In this document: positions 6,392 to 14,100 of the stretch, one piece after another | How positions within the stretch are numbered: position 1 is the first letter of the stretch | Layout: every line of letters begins with the position of its first letter | DNA from: a virus | Reading direction: 5' to 3' (one strand) | Virus record (IMG/VR): IMGVR_UViG_3300042114_000053 | Coordinates: 1 to 20,441 of that record | DNA: 20,441 nucleotides | Notes under the pieces: generated by a model | Database searches by the model: none | Seen by the model: only the letters and a program-made list of their open reading frames with translations | Told to the model about the DNA's origin: nothing | Made by a program: the position numbers and the translations under genes

Positions 6392-7192
6392 ATGTCAAAC
6401 AAGGCGAACACAAAACAACCAGAGCACAATGTGCGACGGATTGAATTTAATTTTAAGCAAGGCGAAAAACTGTGCATTTCACCATTGGGTGATGTGACGG
6501 GTTTAGATGGTCGTTTTTACAAAGTCGACGCCTCTGCGATTCAAGCAAGCCTAAACACCCATATTCCGCTATTTGAAAACCACCGCGATTACGACAAGGC
6601 GATTGGCTGGTTTAGTAAAGACAGTTTAGAGGTTCGCGCTGATGGGTTATATGCCAGCTTAGAACTCAACAAGATCGGGCAAGAGTTGTTCGACAACCGT
6701 TATTACCGTTATTTGTCCCCAACCTATTACGTTAACGAAGATCGTAGCGTTAGCGAATTGGTCAGTATTGGATTAGTTAATCAACCCAACCTGTTATTTA
6801 CAGAAGCCAACAACAAGGATGTCACTATGTCACAAGCCCCTGCACCAACGGTTAAGCTAGTAGCAGCAGAAGCCAATCAAGTAGAACTTGACCGTTTACG
6901 TCAAGAAAACACCCGTCTTGCACAAGAAAACAAGACGCATGAGGTTAACGGTTTAATTGCTCAAGGCAAACTTTTTGAGCCACAACGCGCATTAGCCATG
7001 ACGCTAGAAGCGAACGCATTACAGTTGATGATTGATGCAAATAGCAAAATTGCTCTATCTGGCAAGCTAGACATGCAAGCACCAGCGGCGGGTGGTGGTG
7101 CAAAAGTCGAGTTGAACGAACGCGACAAGGCAACCTGCAAAGCATTAGGTGTTAGCGAAGACGCTTACCTTGCCGCCAAGCAAGACACTTAA
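6392..7192 (+). CDS. Head maturation protease/scaffold (Mu I-like)
   Basis: This 266-residue protein resembles Mu-like prophage I protein, which is made as a protease fused to a scaffold and is processed during head assembly. Family landmarks are IPLFENHRDYDKAIGWF (58-74), YYRYLSPTYYVNEDRSVSEL (104-123) and SIGLVNQPNL (125-134). Residues after about 145 form a charged, Gln/Ala-rich, probably helical scaffold (QVELDRLRQENTRLAQENK). The ATG at 6392 follows a strong GGAGG with a 7-nt spacer, placed in a hairpin arm. It starts the rightward operon and lies 50 bp before the major head gene, the same order as in Mu. Confidence 0.87.
   Translation: MSNKANTKQPEHNVRRIEFNFKQGEKLCISPLGDVTGLDGRFYKVDASAIQASLNTHIPLFENHRDYDKAIGWFSKDSLEVRADGLYASLELNKIGQELFDNRYYRYLSPTYYVNEDRSVSELVSIGLVNQPNLLFTEANNKDVTMSQAPAPTVKLVAAEANQVELDRLRQENTRLAQENKTHEVNGLIAQGKLFEPQRALAMTLEANALQLMIDANSKIALSGKLDMQAPAAGGGAKVELNERDKATCKALGVSEDAYLAAKQDT
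6827..7192 (+). CDS. Nested scaffold protein from internal start (Mu Z-like)
   Basis: An in-frame ATG at codon 146 of the I-like gene is preceded by AAGGAT with a 6-nt spacer. Initiation here would give a 121-residue protein that is exactly the coiled-coil-like scaffold part and lacks the protease. In Mu a scaffold (Z) is known to be made from a start nested in I, so this matches an established arrangement. Use of this start is not proven by sequence alone. Confidence 0.6.
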   Translation: MSQAPAPTVKLVAAEANQVELDRLRQENTRLAQENKTHEVNGLIAQGKLFEPQRALAMTLEANALQLMIDANSKIALSGKLDMQAPAAGGGAKVELNERDKATCKALGVSEDAYLAAKQDT

Positions 7193-7242
7193 CAACACGA
7201 ATATTCTTATTTTTATTATCCGTTTTACAAAGGAATACCAAC

Positions 7243-8106
7243 ATGCCATTAAATGCAGACAGGGTAAACAGCTTAAGCACAGGCTTTAAGGCTATTTTTG
7301 CCGAATCATTCAATAACACGGTTGCGCCGCTGGTCGATATTGCCACGCGCGTACAGTCGGCTAACTTACAAGAAAACTACGCTTGGGTAGGCGCTATCCC
7401 CGATTTGGTTGAATGGGTTGGTCTGCGTCAGGTAAAAGAGTTTACTAATTATGAATATGTGGTGCGTAACCGCTTATTCGAAAGCACGGTTGGTGTGCCA
7501 GCAACCTATATCGAATTCGATAACGCGAGCGTATTTGCCCCAGCGATTCGCAGCATGGCAGAAAAAGCGAAAAAACACCCCGCATCTTTGGTGTCAGAAT
7601 TATTGACTAAAGGTCACTTAGTAGACAGTAAAGGCTACGACGGCGTATCGTTTTTCGGCAGTCATGCCGTTGGCGAAAACACCTACATTAACAAGTCAAC
7701 ACAGGCACTAGATGCAACCAATTTAGCGGCAGCTTACGACTTTATGCTTAGCATCAAAAACGAAGACGGTAAAGCCATTGGCGTTACCCCAAACGTGTTG
7801 GTTGTGGGTGCGGCTTTACGTGGCACAGCGCACAGCTTGCTAAAAGTGCAAACAGCTAACGGCAATCCAACATTCGGTTTGGTCGAATTGATGGTTGACC
7901 CGAATATCGCGGGCAGTGCTTGGTATTTGCTGGACACTACCAAGTCGGTGCGCCCGATTGTGTTGCAAGTCGCCAAAGAATCTAAGTTCGAACGCGATGA
8001 CAAGGGTGTGTTTGATGAAGCGGTGGTGAAGTTTGGTACAAGCTGGTTCGGTAACGCAGGTTACGGCATGTGGCAGTTTGCTTATATGGGTGGTGCATCA
8101 GCGTAA
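7243..8106 (+). CDS. Major head protein (Mu T-like)
   Basis: This 287-residue protein fits the Mu-like major head subunit gpT family, which forms the icosahedral shell. Typical segments are the N-terminal FAESFNN, then YAWVGAIPDLVEWVGLRQV (about 46-64), the Tyr/Asn/Arg stretch with FESTVGVP and the C-terminal SWFGNAGYGMWQFAYMGG. AAAGGA lies about 8 bases before the ATG. It follows the protease/scaffold gene directly, as expected for head assembly. Length is slightly below that of Mu T. Confidence 0.9.
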   Translation: MPLNADRVNSLSTGFKAIFAESFNNTVAPLVDIATRVQSANLQENYAWVGAIPDLVEWVGLRQVKEFTNYEYVVRNRLFESTVGVPATYIEFDNASVFAPAIRSMAEKAKKHPASLVSELLTKGHLVDSKGYDGVSFFGSHAVGENTYINKSTQALDATNLAAAYDFMLSIKNEDGKAIGVTPNVLVVGAALRGTAHSLLKVQTANGNPTFGLVELMVDPNIAGSAWYLLDTTKSVRPIVLQVAKESKFERDDKGVFDEAVVKFGTSWFGNAGYGMWQFAYMGGASA

Positions 8107-8143
8107 CGCTGGTGCAATGCACAGTCATTAAGAGGAATTAGTC

Positions 8144-8332
8144 ATGTCTAATGTTATCGATATTAGCCACTTCTTACCGCAAACACAGGGGGCTACAACC
8201 ATTACAACTCTACAACTACCAGATGATGCGGTTGTGGGTAATGATGATGCATTAACCCCATCTGAGCGTGTTTTTAATCCAGATGGCAGCGAACAGCAGT
8301 CAGATGATGCTAGTCAAGAAGGTGCGTCGTGA
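8144..8332 (+). CDS. Small acidic hypothetical protein, head region
   Basis: This 62-residue, Asp/Gln-rich protein has no membrane segment and is not recognised. Its ATG has AGAGGAATT upstream (8130-8138), a good ribosome site. It follows the major head gene by 37 bp and its TGA overlaps the GTG start of the next gene (GTGA), so it is tightly within the head operon. Position suggests a head accessory or decoration role, but nothing in the sequence shows it. Confidence 0.65.
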   Translation: MSNVIDISHFLPQTQGATTITTLQLPDDAVVGNDDALTPSERVFNPDGSEQQSDDASQEGAS

Positions 8333-8553
8333 GTGAATCAGTCATTCTTTTTATTATCGGTTCGGTAGTGACCATCGGTGTTGTGCCTTTGTTACGCCTG
8401 ATCTATAACCAAGAGCGTCAAATCCGTGCCTTGGAAGTGATTATTGGTAATCAGCAGCAAGAAATCGACTTGCTGCGTGCCATCGTGTTAGAGCTTGCAC
8501 CTGCTGATGTGGTTAAACGCCATGTTACCAATGCGGGAAAGCTGCATGACTGA
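8329..8553 (+). CDS. Small protein with one N-terminal TM segment and a coiled coil
   Basis: The 74-residue product starts at GTG 8329-8331, overlapping the previous stop. Residues about 5-27 (VILFIIGSVVTIGVVPLL) form one membrane span, followed by a predicted coiled coil (NQERQIRALEVIIGNQQQEI) to about 60. The architecture is like an inner-membrane spanin or a superinfection/lysis-control protein. It lies among head-tail connector genes, far from the lysis genes, so its role is open. The end overlaps the next gene by 8 bp. Confidence 0.65.
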   Translation: MSESVILFIIGSVVTIGVVPLLRLIYNQERQIRALEVIIGNQQQEIDLLRAIVLELAPADVVKRHVTNAGKLHD

Positions 8554-8848
8554 GCAACAGCAACGCTTTTTTGATCGGGCAAAGCTTGGGGTGAGTAACC
8601 CGCACGCGGTCACCGAATCATTAAGTAATGATGCTTTAGTGGTTGCTTTGTTAGAGGTAGGTCAGATTGCAGAGCACGCTCTATTTGATGTCGCCATGTT
8701 GCGCCTAAAAGTGGTGCTTAAATCTGAGTTATCGGAAGTTGATTGGCGGCTTTATAAGGCAGCTAAATCGCAAGTGGGTAAAAGCACTACCGCCACCCCA
8801 AGTAGCGGTTATGCGGTTGCACAAAGGGTAACGCAATGGGATATGTAG
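8546..8848 (+). CDS. Hypothetical protein, probable head-tail connector
   Basis: This 100-residue protein is not recognised by family. The ATG at 8546 has GGGAAAG upstream, which is better supported than an ATG at 8495 that would overlap most of the previous gene. The sequence is mostly helical with hydrophobic LVVALLEVGQIAEHALFDVAMLRL in the middle (split here as two helices), and a Ser/Thr-rich tail. Location between the major head and tail tube genes fits an adaptor or stopper protein. It overlaps the next gene by 13 bp. Confidence 0.65.
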   Translation: MTEQQQRFFDRAKLGVSNPHAVTESLSNDALVVALLEVGQIAEHALFDVAMLRLKVVLKSELSEVDWRLYKAAKSQVGKSTTATPSSGYAVAQRVTQWDM

Positions 8849-9174
8849 AAAGTGTCGAATGGGCTAAAAGCCTATTCAGTAACGTAATCGAGGTGTCAAC
8901 GCTAGAAGCGATTGATACCGCAGGCACTTACCTCATGTTGGATAGTGTCGATGGGCATAACAGCGTACAAGACAAGGCGCAACTTGTTTTAGTGGTGGTC
9001 GGTCATACGCTTACAGGCAATGCGGGTGTTTTACCGCTACTACAAAACCATCGTGATGTGATTTTAGACAATCGCCACGACATTGAATTTAAGTTCATTA
9101 AACGCGTCGAAATGCGTACCACCACATTATTTAGCGTGGCGATGGGTTTTTCGATGGCGGTCAATTTAACCTAG
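8836..9174 (+). CDS. Hypothetical protein, possible tail terminator (Mu gp37-like position)
   Basis: This 112-residue protein has alternating hydrophobic strands (AQLVLVVVGHTL, VEMRTTTLFSVAMGFSMAVNL) rather than long helices. The place just before the tail tube module and the length are those of tail terminator or neck proteins in long-tailed phages. AAAGGG lies 8 bases before its ATG, within the previous gene. The functional assignment is by position only. Confidence 0.6.
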   Translation: MGYVESVEWAKSLFSNVIEVSTLEAIDTAGTYLMLDSVDGHNSVQDKAQLVLVVVGHTLTGNAGVLPLLQNHRDVILDNRHDIEFKFIKRVEMRTTTLFSVAMGFSMAVNLT

Positions 9175-9187
9175 GAGTACTTTAACT

Positions 9188-9343
9188 ATGCCTAAAAAGC
9201 AAACCGATCAATCTTTTGAGCATCCACAAGAAGGCGGCAGTTACCGCATTAATACCGATGGCAGCGTTGATCGACTAAACGATGCCACAGGCGATTACGA
9301 ACCCTATCAAGCGGCAACACCAGCCGAAACCGTAAAGGAATAA
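9188..9343 (+). CDS. Small hypothetical protein, 51 residues
   Basis: An ATG at 9188 with TAGGAG about 10 bases upstream opens a 51-residue frame (MPKKQTDQSF... ending ETVKE) closing with TAA at 9341-9343, three bases before the tail tube ATG. It contains GGSYRINTDGSVDRLN, a short hydrophilic segment like those I recall in small proteins next to tail genes of Mu-like phages. It fills the gap between its neighbours, which supports it being real. No function can be given. Confidence 0.65.
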   Translation: MPKKQTDQSFEHPQEGGSYRINTDGSVDRLNDATGDYEPYQAATPAETVKE

Positions 9344-9346
9344 ATC

Positions 9347-10291
9347 ATGGCGCGTATCAGAGAACAAACCCAACTACTTTTGGTAAAACCAGAAGTCACC
9401 TATGGCACGGATTCAGTGCCAACAGGCGTAAATGCGATGTCGGTGCAAAACTTAAAACAAACCATGATCGATGGCAGTATTGTCGAGCGTAATAACATTG
9501 TTGGCTTTATGGGAAGCCAAGGCTTTGTACGCACAGGGCAATGGGTATCGTTAGAGTTCGATGTCGAGCTGCAATCAAGTGGTACAGCAGGCACAGCACC
9601 CCAGTTTGGCGCATTATTACGCGCTTCGGGCATGACTGAGACAGTCAGCGCGGGCGTAAGCACGACTTATGCACCAAGCGCACCAGATTCAGCAACCAGT
9701 GCGACGGTTTATTACTTTGCTGGCGGAGTTCGTCAAGCTGCTGTTGGTTGTCGCTTTACCTTCTCAGTATCGCTCAACACTAACGGCATCCCTGTCATGA
9801 AGTTTAAGGGTGTTGGCTTGTACGCTATGCCCACAACAGTAACAGCACCTGCGTCTGCACCGACTGTTCCATTCCGTGCGCCTATTGGTATCACGAAGCA
9901 AACAGTAACAACGTGCAACTTCTTCTCGACAGCGGTTGAATTGATTGATGCGACCATTGATCAAGGTGGCGATATTAAATATCTGCCTGCGTTAAATACA
10001 GAATCAGTCGAAATGGTGGCGCGTAATGGCATGTTTGATGCCAGCTTCTTTGTGCAAGATACAGCAATGGTATCAACAACTGGCTGGATTGAGAAAGCAC
10101 GAACAAACGCAACAGGTGCATTTAGCTTTGTTCTTGGTGCTACAGCTGGCTATATCAGTGAAATCCAAGTGCCAAACATGCAATTGCGCAGCATTGACCC
10201 GTCATTTAGCAACGGCATTATGACTGCTAAAGCACAAGCTGCGATTGTTCCGACAGCAGCAAACAACGATTTCTCTATTATTTTCCGATAG
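9347..10291 (+). CDS. Phage tail tube protein
   Basis: This 314-residue protein fits the siphovirus tail tube family. Its N-terminus (QTQLLLVKPEVTYGTDSVPT) is typical of these proteins, followed by beta-rich, Thr/Ala/Val-rich sequence, the segment GQWVSLEFDVELQSSGTAG and a C-terminal second beta region. Tube subunits stack around the tape measure between terminator and tip. AAGGAATAAATC provides the ribosome site. It precedes the chaperone and tape-measure genes, the standard order. No sheath gene precedes it, so the tail is non-contractile. Confidence 0.85.
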   Translation: MARIREQTQLLLVKPEVTYGTDSVPTGVNAMSVQNLKQTMIDGSIVERNNIVGFMGSQGFVRTGQWVSLEFDVELQSSGTAGTAPQFGALLRASGMTETVSAGVSTTYAPSAPDSATSATVYYFAGGVRQAAVGCRFTFSVSLNTNGIPVMKFKGVGLYAMPTTVTAPASAPTVPFRAPIGITKQTVTTCNFFSTAVELIDATIDQGGDIKYLPALNTESVEMVARNGMFDASFFVQDTAMVSTTGWIEKARTNATGAFSFVLGATAGYISEIQVPNMQLRSIDPSFSNGIMTAKAQAAIVPTAANNDFSIIFR

Positions 10292-10298
10292 TCTAACA

Positions 10299-10325
10299 GC
10301 CTTGCGATTACGCAGGGCCTATTTT
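10299..10325 (+). terminator. Hairpin after tail tube gene, possible attenuator
   Basis: GCCTTGCG (10299-10306) and CGCAGGGC (10311-10318) pair over 8 bp with one G-U, around an ATTA loop. They are followed by CTATTTT, a weak U-run. This would give partial termination or 3' protection, so tube mRNA could exceed downstream tail mRNA. It is not a strong terminator because the tail genes must be read through. Confidence 0.4.
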
Positions 10326-10345
10326 GCCAACAGGGGTTAAACCGA

Positions 10346-10636
10346 ATGAAACTGAATGTAAAACGTACTGCAATGATTACTGTCACTGTTCCAGATGCTG
10401 GATCATTTAAGGCAACGATTCGCATTTTACCAACCGACATTAATACGCTAACTGATGACGAAAAGTCACAGAAATTAATTGACTTGATTCTTGTTGGCGC
10501 AACTGGTATCGAGTTAAACGATGGCGAAAATACCTACGTTAACGATGAATGTTTGCCCTTCATTAAAAACGACGAACAGTTAGCAGCGGCAGTCGTAAAG
10601 GCGCGTGCTGATTTTTTGCACCAGAACGCGCGTTAA
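10346..10636 (+). CDS. Tail assembly chaperone, short form (lambda G-like position)
   Basis: The 96-residue product lies between tail tube and tape measure, where lambda-type phages encode the G chaperone that coats the tape measure before tube polymerisation. It begins with a beta-rich segment (VKRTAMITVTVPDAGSFKATIRIL) and ends with helices, a common layout for this class. Family assignment comes from position, size and the frameshift arrangement rather than a named motif. The ATG at 10346 has AGGGGTTAAACC upstream. Confidence 0.78.
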   Translation: MKLNVKRTAMITVTVPDAGSFKATIRILPTDINTLTDDEKSQKLIDLILVGATGIELNDGENTYVNDECLPFIKNDEQLAAAVVKARADFLHQNAR

Positions 10637-11001
10637 TCACCTTAAAAGCGATTGCTCGCTATCTTGTTGGTGTCAGTGATTCTGGTGCAAAAGCAAGAGA
10701 GCAAGCCATCGCACAGGGCGTTGACCCGTCTTGGATTGAAGGTGCTGGAGACGATGATTTAACACCTTGGGTTGATAACGACAGCAAGGTCATGGTGTTA
10801 AGCGAATGGTGGGACACGGTACAGGTTGTCGCAAACAGCTTAACGCAATTTAGAACCACGATGGAAGGCAAGCCAATCGGCTTAATTTACAGCGAAGTTG
10901 AACGGATTGCTGGTTGGCTTGGCATTAAATTGGATGCTGAATCATTTGCGATGATACGCGCGATGGAAGCTGAGATGGTCAATGTATTGAATGACCGCTA
11001 A
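10346..11001 (+). CDS. Tail assembly chaperone, long form by -1 frameshift (GT-like)
   Basis: Slippage by -1 at the heptamer 10612-10618 joins the first 91 residues of the short chaperone to 127 residues read in the -1 frame (beginning APERALITLKAIARYLVG and ending VNVLNDR), giving about 218 residues. The -1 frame is closed by TGA at 10609-10611, immediately before the heptamer, and has no ATG until 10792, so independent start of the whole second part is unlikely. GT fusion proteins recruit tube subunits to the tape measure in lambda and many long-tailed phages. An independently started shorter product from 10792 cannot be excluded. Confidence 0.75.
10597..10618 (+). promoter_or_regulatory. 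Programmed -1 ribosomal frameshift site
   Basis: The heptamer T TTT TTG (10612-10618) is in the correct phase of the upstream frame (GAT-TTT-TTG) and fits the X-XXY-YYZ rule. An AAAGG at 10597-10601, ten bases upstream, resembles the Shine-Dalgarno-like stimulator of dnaX. A 5-bp hairpin AGCGA/TCGCT (10647-10660) lies downstream but further away than usual. The two frames overlap only between TGA 10609-10611 and TAA 10634-10636, and the slip site lies in that interval. Confidence 0.75.
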
Positions 11002-11105
11002 TGTGCCGTAACGATACCAATAGCGGATATAACAAGCAATACAGACGCAATGACAGCAGCTATTTTTAACAGCATTTCAATGTAACTAATAACGAACTTA
11101 AACAC
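10998..11105 (-). CDS. Possible 35-residue membrane microprotein, antisense to the tail operon
   Basis: The minus strand of the gap between chaperone and tape measure has a frame starting at GTG 11103-11105 (or ATG 11073-11075) and ending at TAG 10998-11000. It would encode MFKFVISYIEMLLK followed by IAAVIASVLLVISAIGIVTAH, one clear membrane segment with a positive N-terminal side. It fills the whole 116-bp gap in an otherwise compact operon. The ribosome site is weak and chance is possible at this length. No function is proposed. Confidence 0.3.
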   Translation of the reverse strand: MFKFVISYIEMLLKIAAVIASVLLVISAIGIVTAH

Positions 11106-11117
11106 GGTAATTCACCA

Positions 11118-14100
11118 ATGGCTGATAATTTAAAGCTGACACTTACGCTCAATGCTGATGGTACATTAGTTGCTGTCACCAAACAAGCAAGCAACGAGGT
11201 TATCAAGCTAGGAAGTGCCGCAAATGAAGCGGGCGATAAAGCCGAAAAAGCATTCAGCAAAACAAAGGCTGGTTTGCAGTCTATTTCTGAGCAATTAGTA
11301 GCAACTAAAACACAGTTTTTAGCCTTCTTTGGTGCTTCTTATCTTATCGACTATACGAAGCGTGTTATTGATGTTGCCGACGCCTATACAGGTATGCAAA
11401 GTCAAATTAAACTGCTAACAGGTAGCACAGCAGGCTTAATTGAAATACAGAGCAAGCTAACTGCTGTTGCAATGACAACCTATTCTGACCTGCCAAATAC
11501 CGTTAAGCTATTTAGTTCGCTTGATAATGCAATGTTGTCGCTTGGCAAAACAACAGATCAATCTATTGCATTTACGCAAACCTTTAACAAAGCGTTAAGC
11601 CTGACCAATCCAACAACTGAGCAGACATCGGCTGCTATTTTACAGTTCTCACAAGCGATGGGCACTGGTGTGCTGCGTGGTGACGAGTTTAACAGCATCA
11701 TGGAAAATGGGCGCGGTGTCGCTCAAGCGTTAGCTGATGGCTTAGGGTTGCCTATTGGCGCATTACGAGCAATGGCAGATCAAGGTCAGCTAACAGCAGA
11801 GGTAGTTGTATCTGCTCTTGAAAAACAAGCAAAAGCCGTCGACGAGAAGTTTGCTAAAAAAGATTTAACAGTTGCTCAGGCATGGCAAAACATGAGTACT
11901 GCTGCCTTGCTAGAGATTGGTAAGCTTGATGATGGTATTGGTAAAACAATCGCAACGTTAGCTGGGTTTGACAGCGCAGCCGCGCAAAGTGCGTCTGTCA
12001 CTGGTGGTTTAGCTTCTGCATTAAGCAGTGCATCAAAGCATTTGGACGACATTGCGACGGTAACAGGGACGGTTCTTGTTGGTGCATTAGTAGCGCGTGC
12101 GATTCCTGCTATTTACAGCACAGCAACAGCTTTATCTGTTATGGCTGCATCTGGCACATTAGCAGCAACAAGCATTACGGCTGCTGCAACCGCAGCTGCA
12201 CGATTTGCGCTAACCCCTTGGGGGGCTGCTATTACGGCTGGTGCAGCGGCTATCGGTTATCTTTATGCTGAATCAAATAGGACAGCAGATGCAGTAGATA
12301 GGTTGCGCGAGTCTGCTCAAAAGTTGTCAGGAACGAATGGCGTTGTTGACGAAGTAAAGCTTAAAGCAGGTGCTGAGGAATTGCGTGCTTTAACTAACCA
12401 ATTAAACGCACTAATTGAGGTTAAAAAGCAAAATAGCGCAGTTGATATTCTAGGCACAAAAGAAGCAGATTTGCGCACTAGAATCCATGCAATCAATGCG
12501 AATCCAATGCCTATTAATATCGTCACTGAAATGGACATTGAGGGCGCAGAACGTCAAACAAAACAGATTTATGACCATGCTGCTCAATGGATGGCGAACC
12601 AAAAAGCAATCGAAATAAAAGTAGATGTTGAAGCTAACAATATTTTGGGGAAAATGCAGGAGCAATATGCGCTAGTCGGGCTTTCTGCCCGTGATGCCGC
12701 TATCGCACAGGCACAGTTTGCGTTGCAAGCAAAAGCAGCTAAAGAAGGCGCTAAACCAACGCAACTACAGTTAGATGCTATTGCGCAAATGGCTGGCTTA
12801 TTGGCTGACCAGCAAGAAAAGCAGAAAGCACTAACCTTGTCTGTAAAAGACTATACCGAAGCCCAAAAGAAGGCAACAGAAGCGAGATTAAGAGAAAAAG
12901 CAGCAGCACAAAATGCTTCTTATGATAAATTTGAGCGTGACAATTCTGCCACGACAGCCGCGCAAGAAAACCGCAGTCGCTCTATTCAAAGCACCATCGA
13001 AAGCCTAGACCCTTTAGTCCGTGCAGAACGCGAATATGCCGACACGCAGCGCACCTTAAATGCAGGGCTTGAGGATGCGGCTATTAGCCAGCAACGCTAT
13101 AACCAACTGATGGGTGAAGCATCTAAGAAGTTGGCAGAAGCGAAAACAGGCACTAAGAATGTCACCACTGAAATGAAAATGATGGAAAACGTTATCCGTC
13201 GTGTCGATGATGGCTTTGTGACTGTTTGGAAAGATATGCTCAGTGGCTCAAAAGATGCCTTTAGTAGTCTAAAACAAATCGCCATTAACACCTTGGCAGA
13301 GATTGCACACGCCTACACCACTCAGAAAATTGTATTAGCCATCGGTGGTAGTTTTGGTATTGGCGGGTTGTCAGGTGCAGCCAGCGCAGCAACGGGCAGT
13401 CTAATGATGAACGCAAGCGGTGGAATGTCGGCTATTAGCGGCACGGGTGCAGCAGGTGGTGTGGCGACAACCGCAGCAGACTATGCAACGAGTAGCGCAG
13501 TGGCTAACGTCGGTGCGAGTACCGTTGGCGGTTGGATGTCATCGTTAAGTGCCACTGCAGGTGGATTAAGTTCTGGTGCCAGTGCTGGGCTTGGCTACTT
13601 AGGAACGGGCGACTTAGCTTTTGCAGGTGCTGATGCAGCATCATTATGGGGTAATGGTGCATACGGGCAAGCTGCTGGCACAGCAGCAGGTGCTTACTTG
13701 CCTGTTATCGGTGGTGCATTATACGGTTATCAATCGACAGGTGAAATTGGCGGTGCAGCAGCAGGTGCAGCTGGCGCTTACTATGGTGCTCAGTTAGGAT
13801 CAATAGTCATGCCTGGCATCGGTACGGCTATCGGTGCTGTTCTTGGTTCAATTGGTGGCGGTGCACTTTACACTGGCATTTTTGGCGGCGGTAAAGAGTT
13901 TACTGGCTCAGGCGTCCAGATGGATTATAACGGCATGGGTGCTAACGCCAACGTCAATACCTATCAATCCTTCTCAAAAGATGGCGGCTGGTTTAGAAGC
14001 TCTAGCCAATGGACTGAGTACACGCGCAACGATCAAGCGACACAACTGGTTAATGAGTCGCTTGCAAAAGGACAGACAGCAGCTGACAAAGTAGCGAATA

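Noticed and set aside
10792-11001. Independent 69-residue gene starting at ATG 10792
   Set aside because: The same frame is open from 10612, directly at a slippery heptamer, and the upstream part looks like coding sequence. A frameshift product explains it better.
13834-14094. Plus-strand 86-residue frame inside the tape measure gene
   Set aside because: It lies wholly within the tape measure in another frame and has low-complexity shadow composition.
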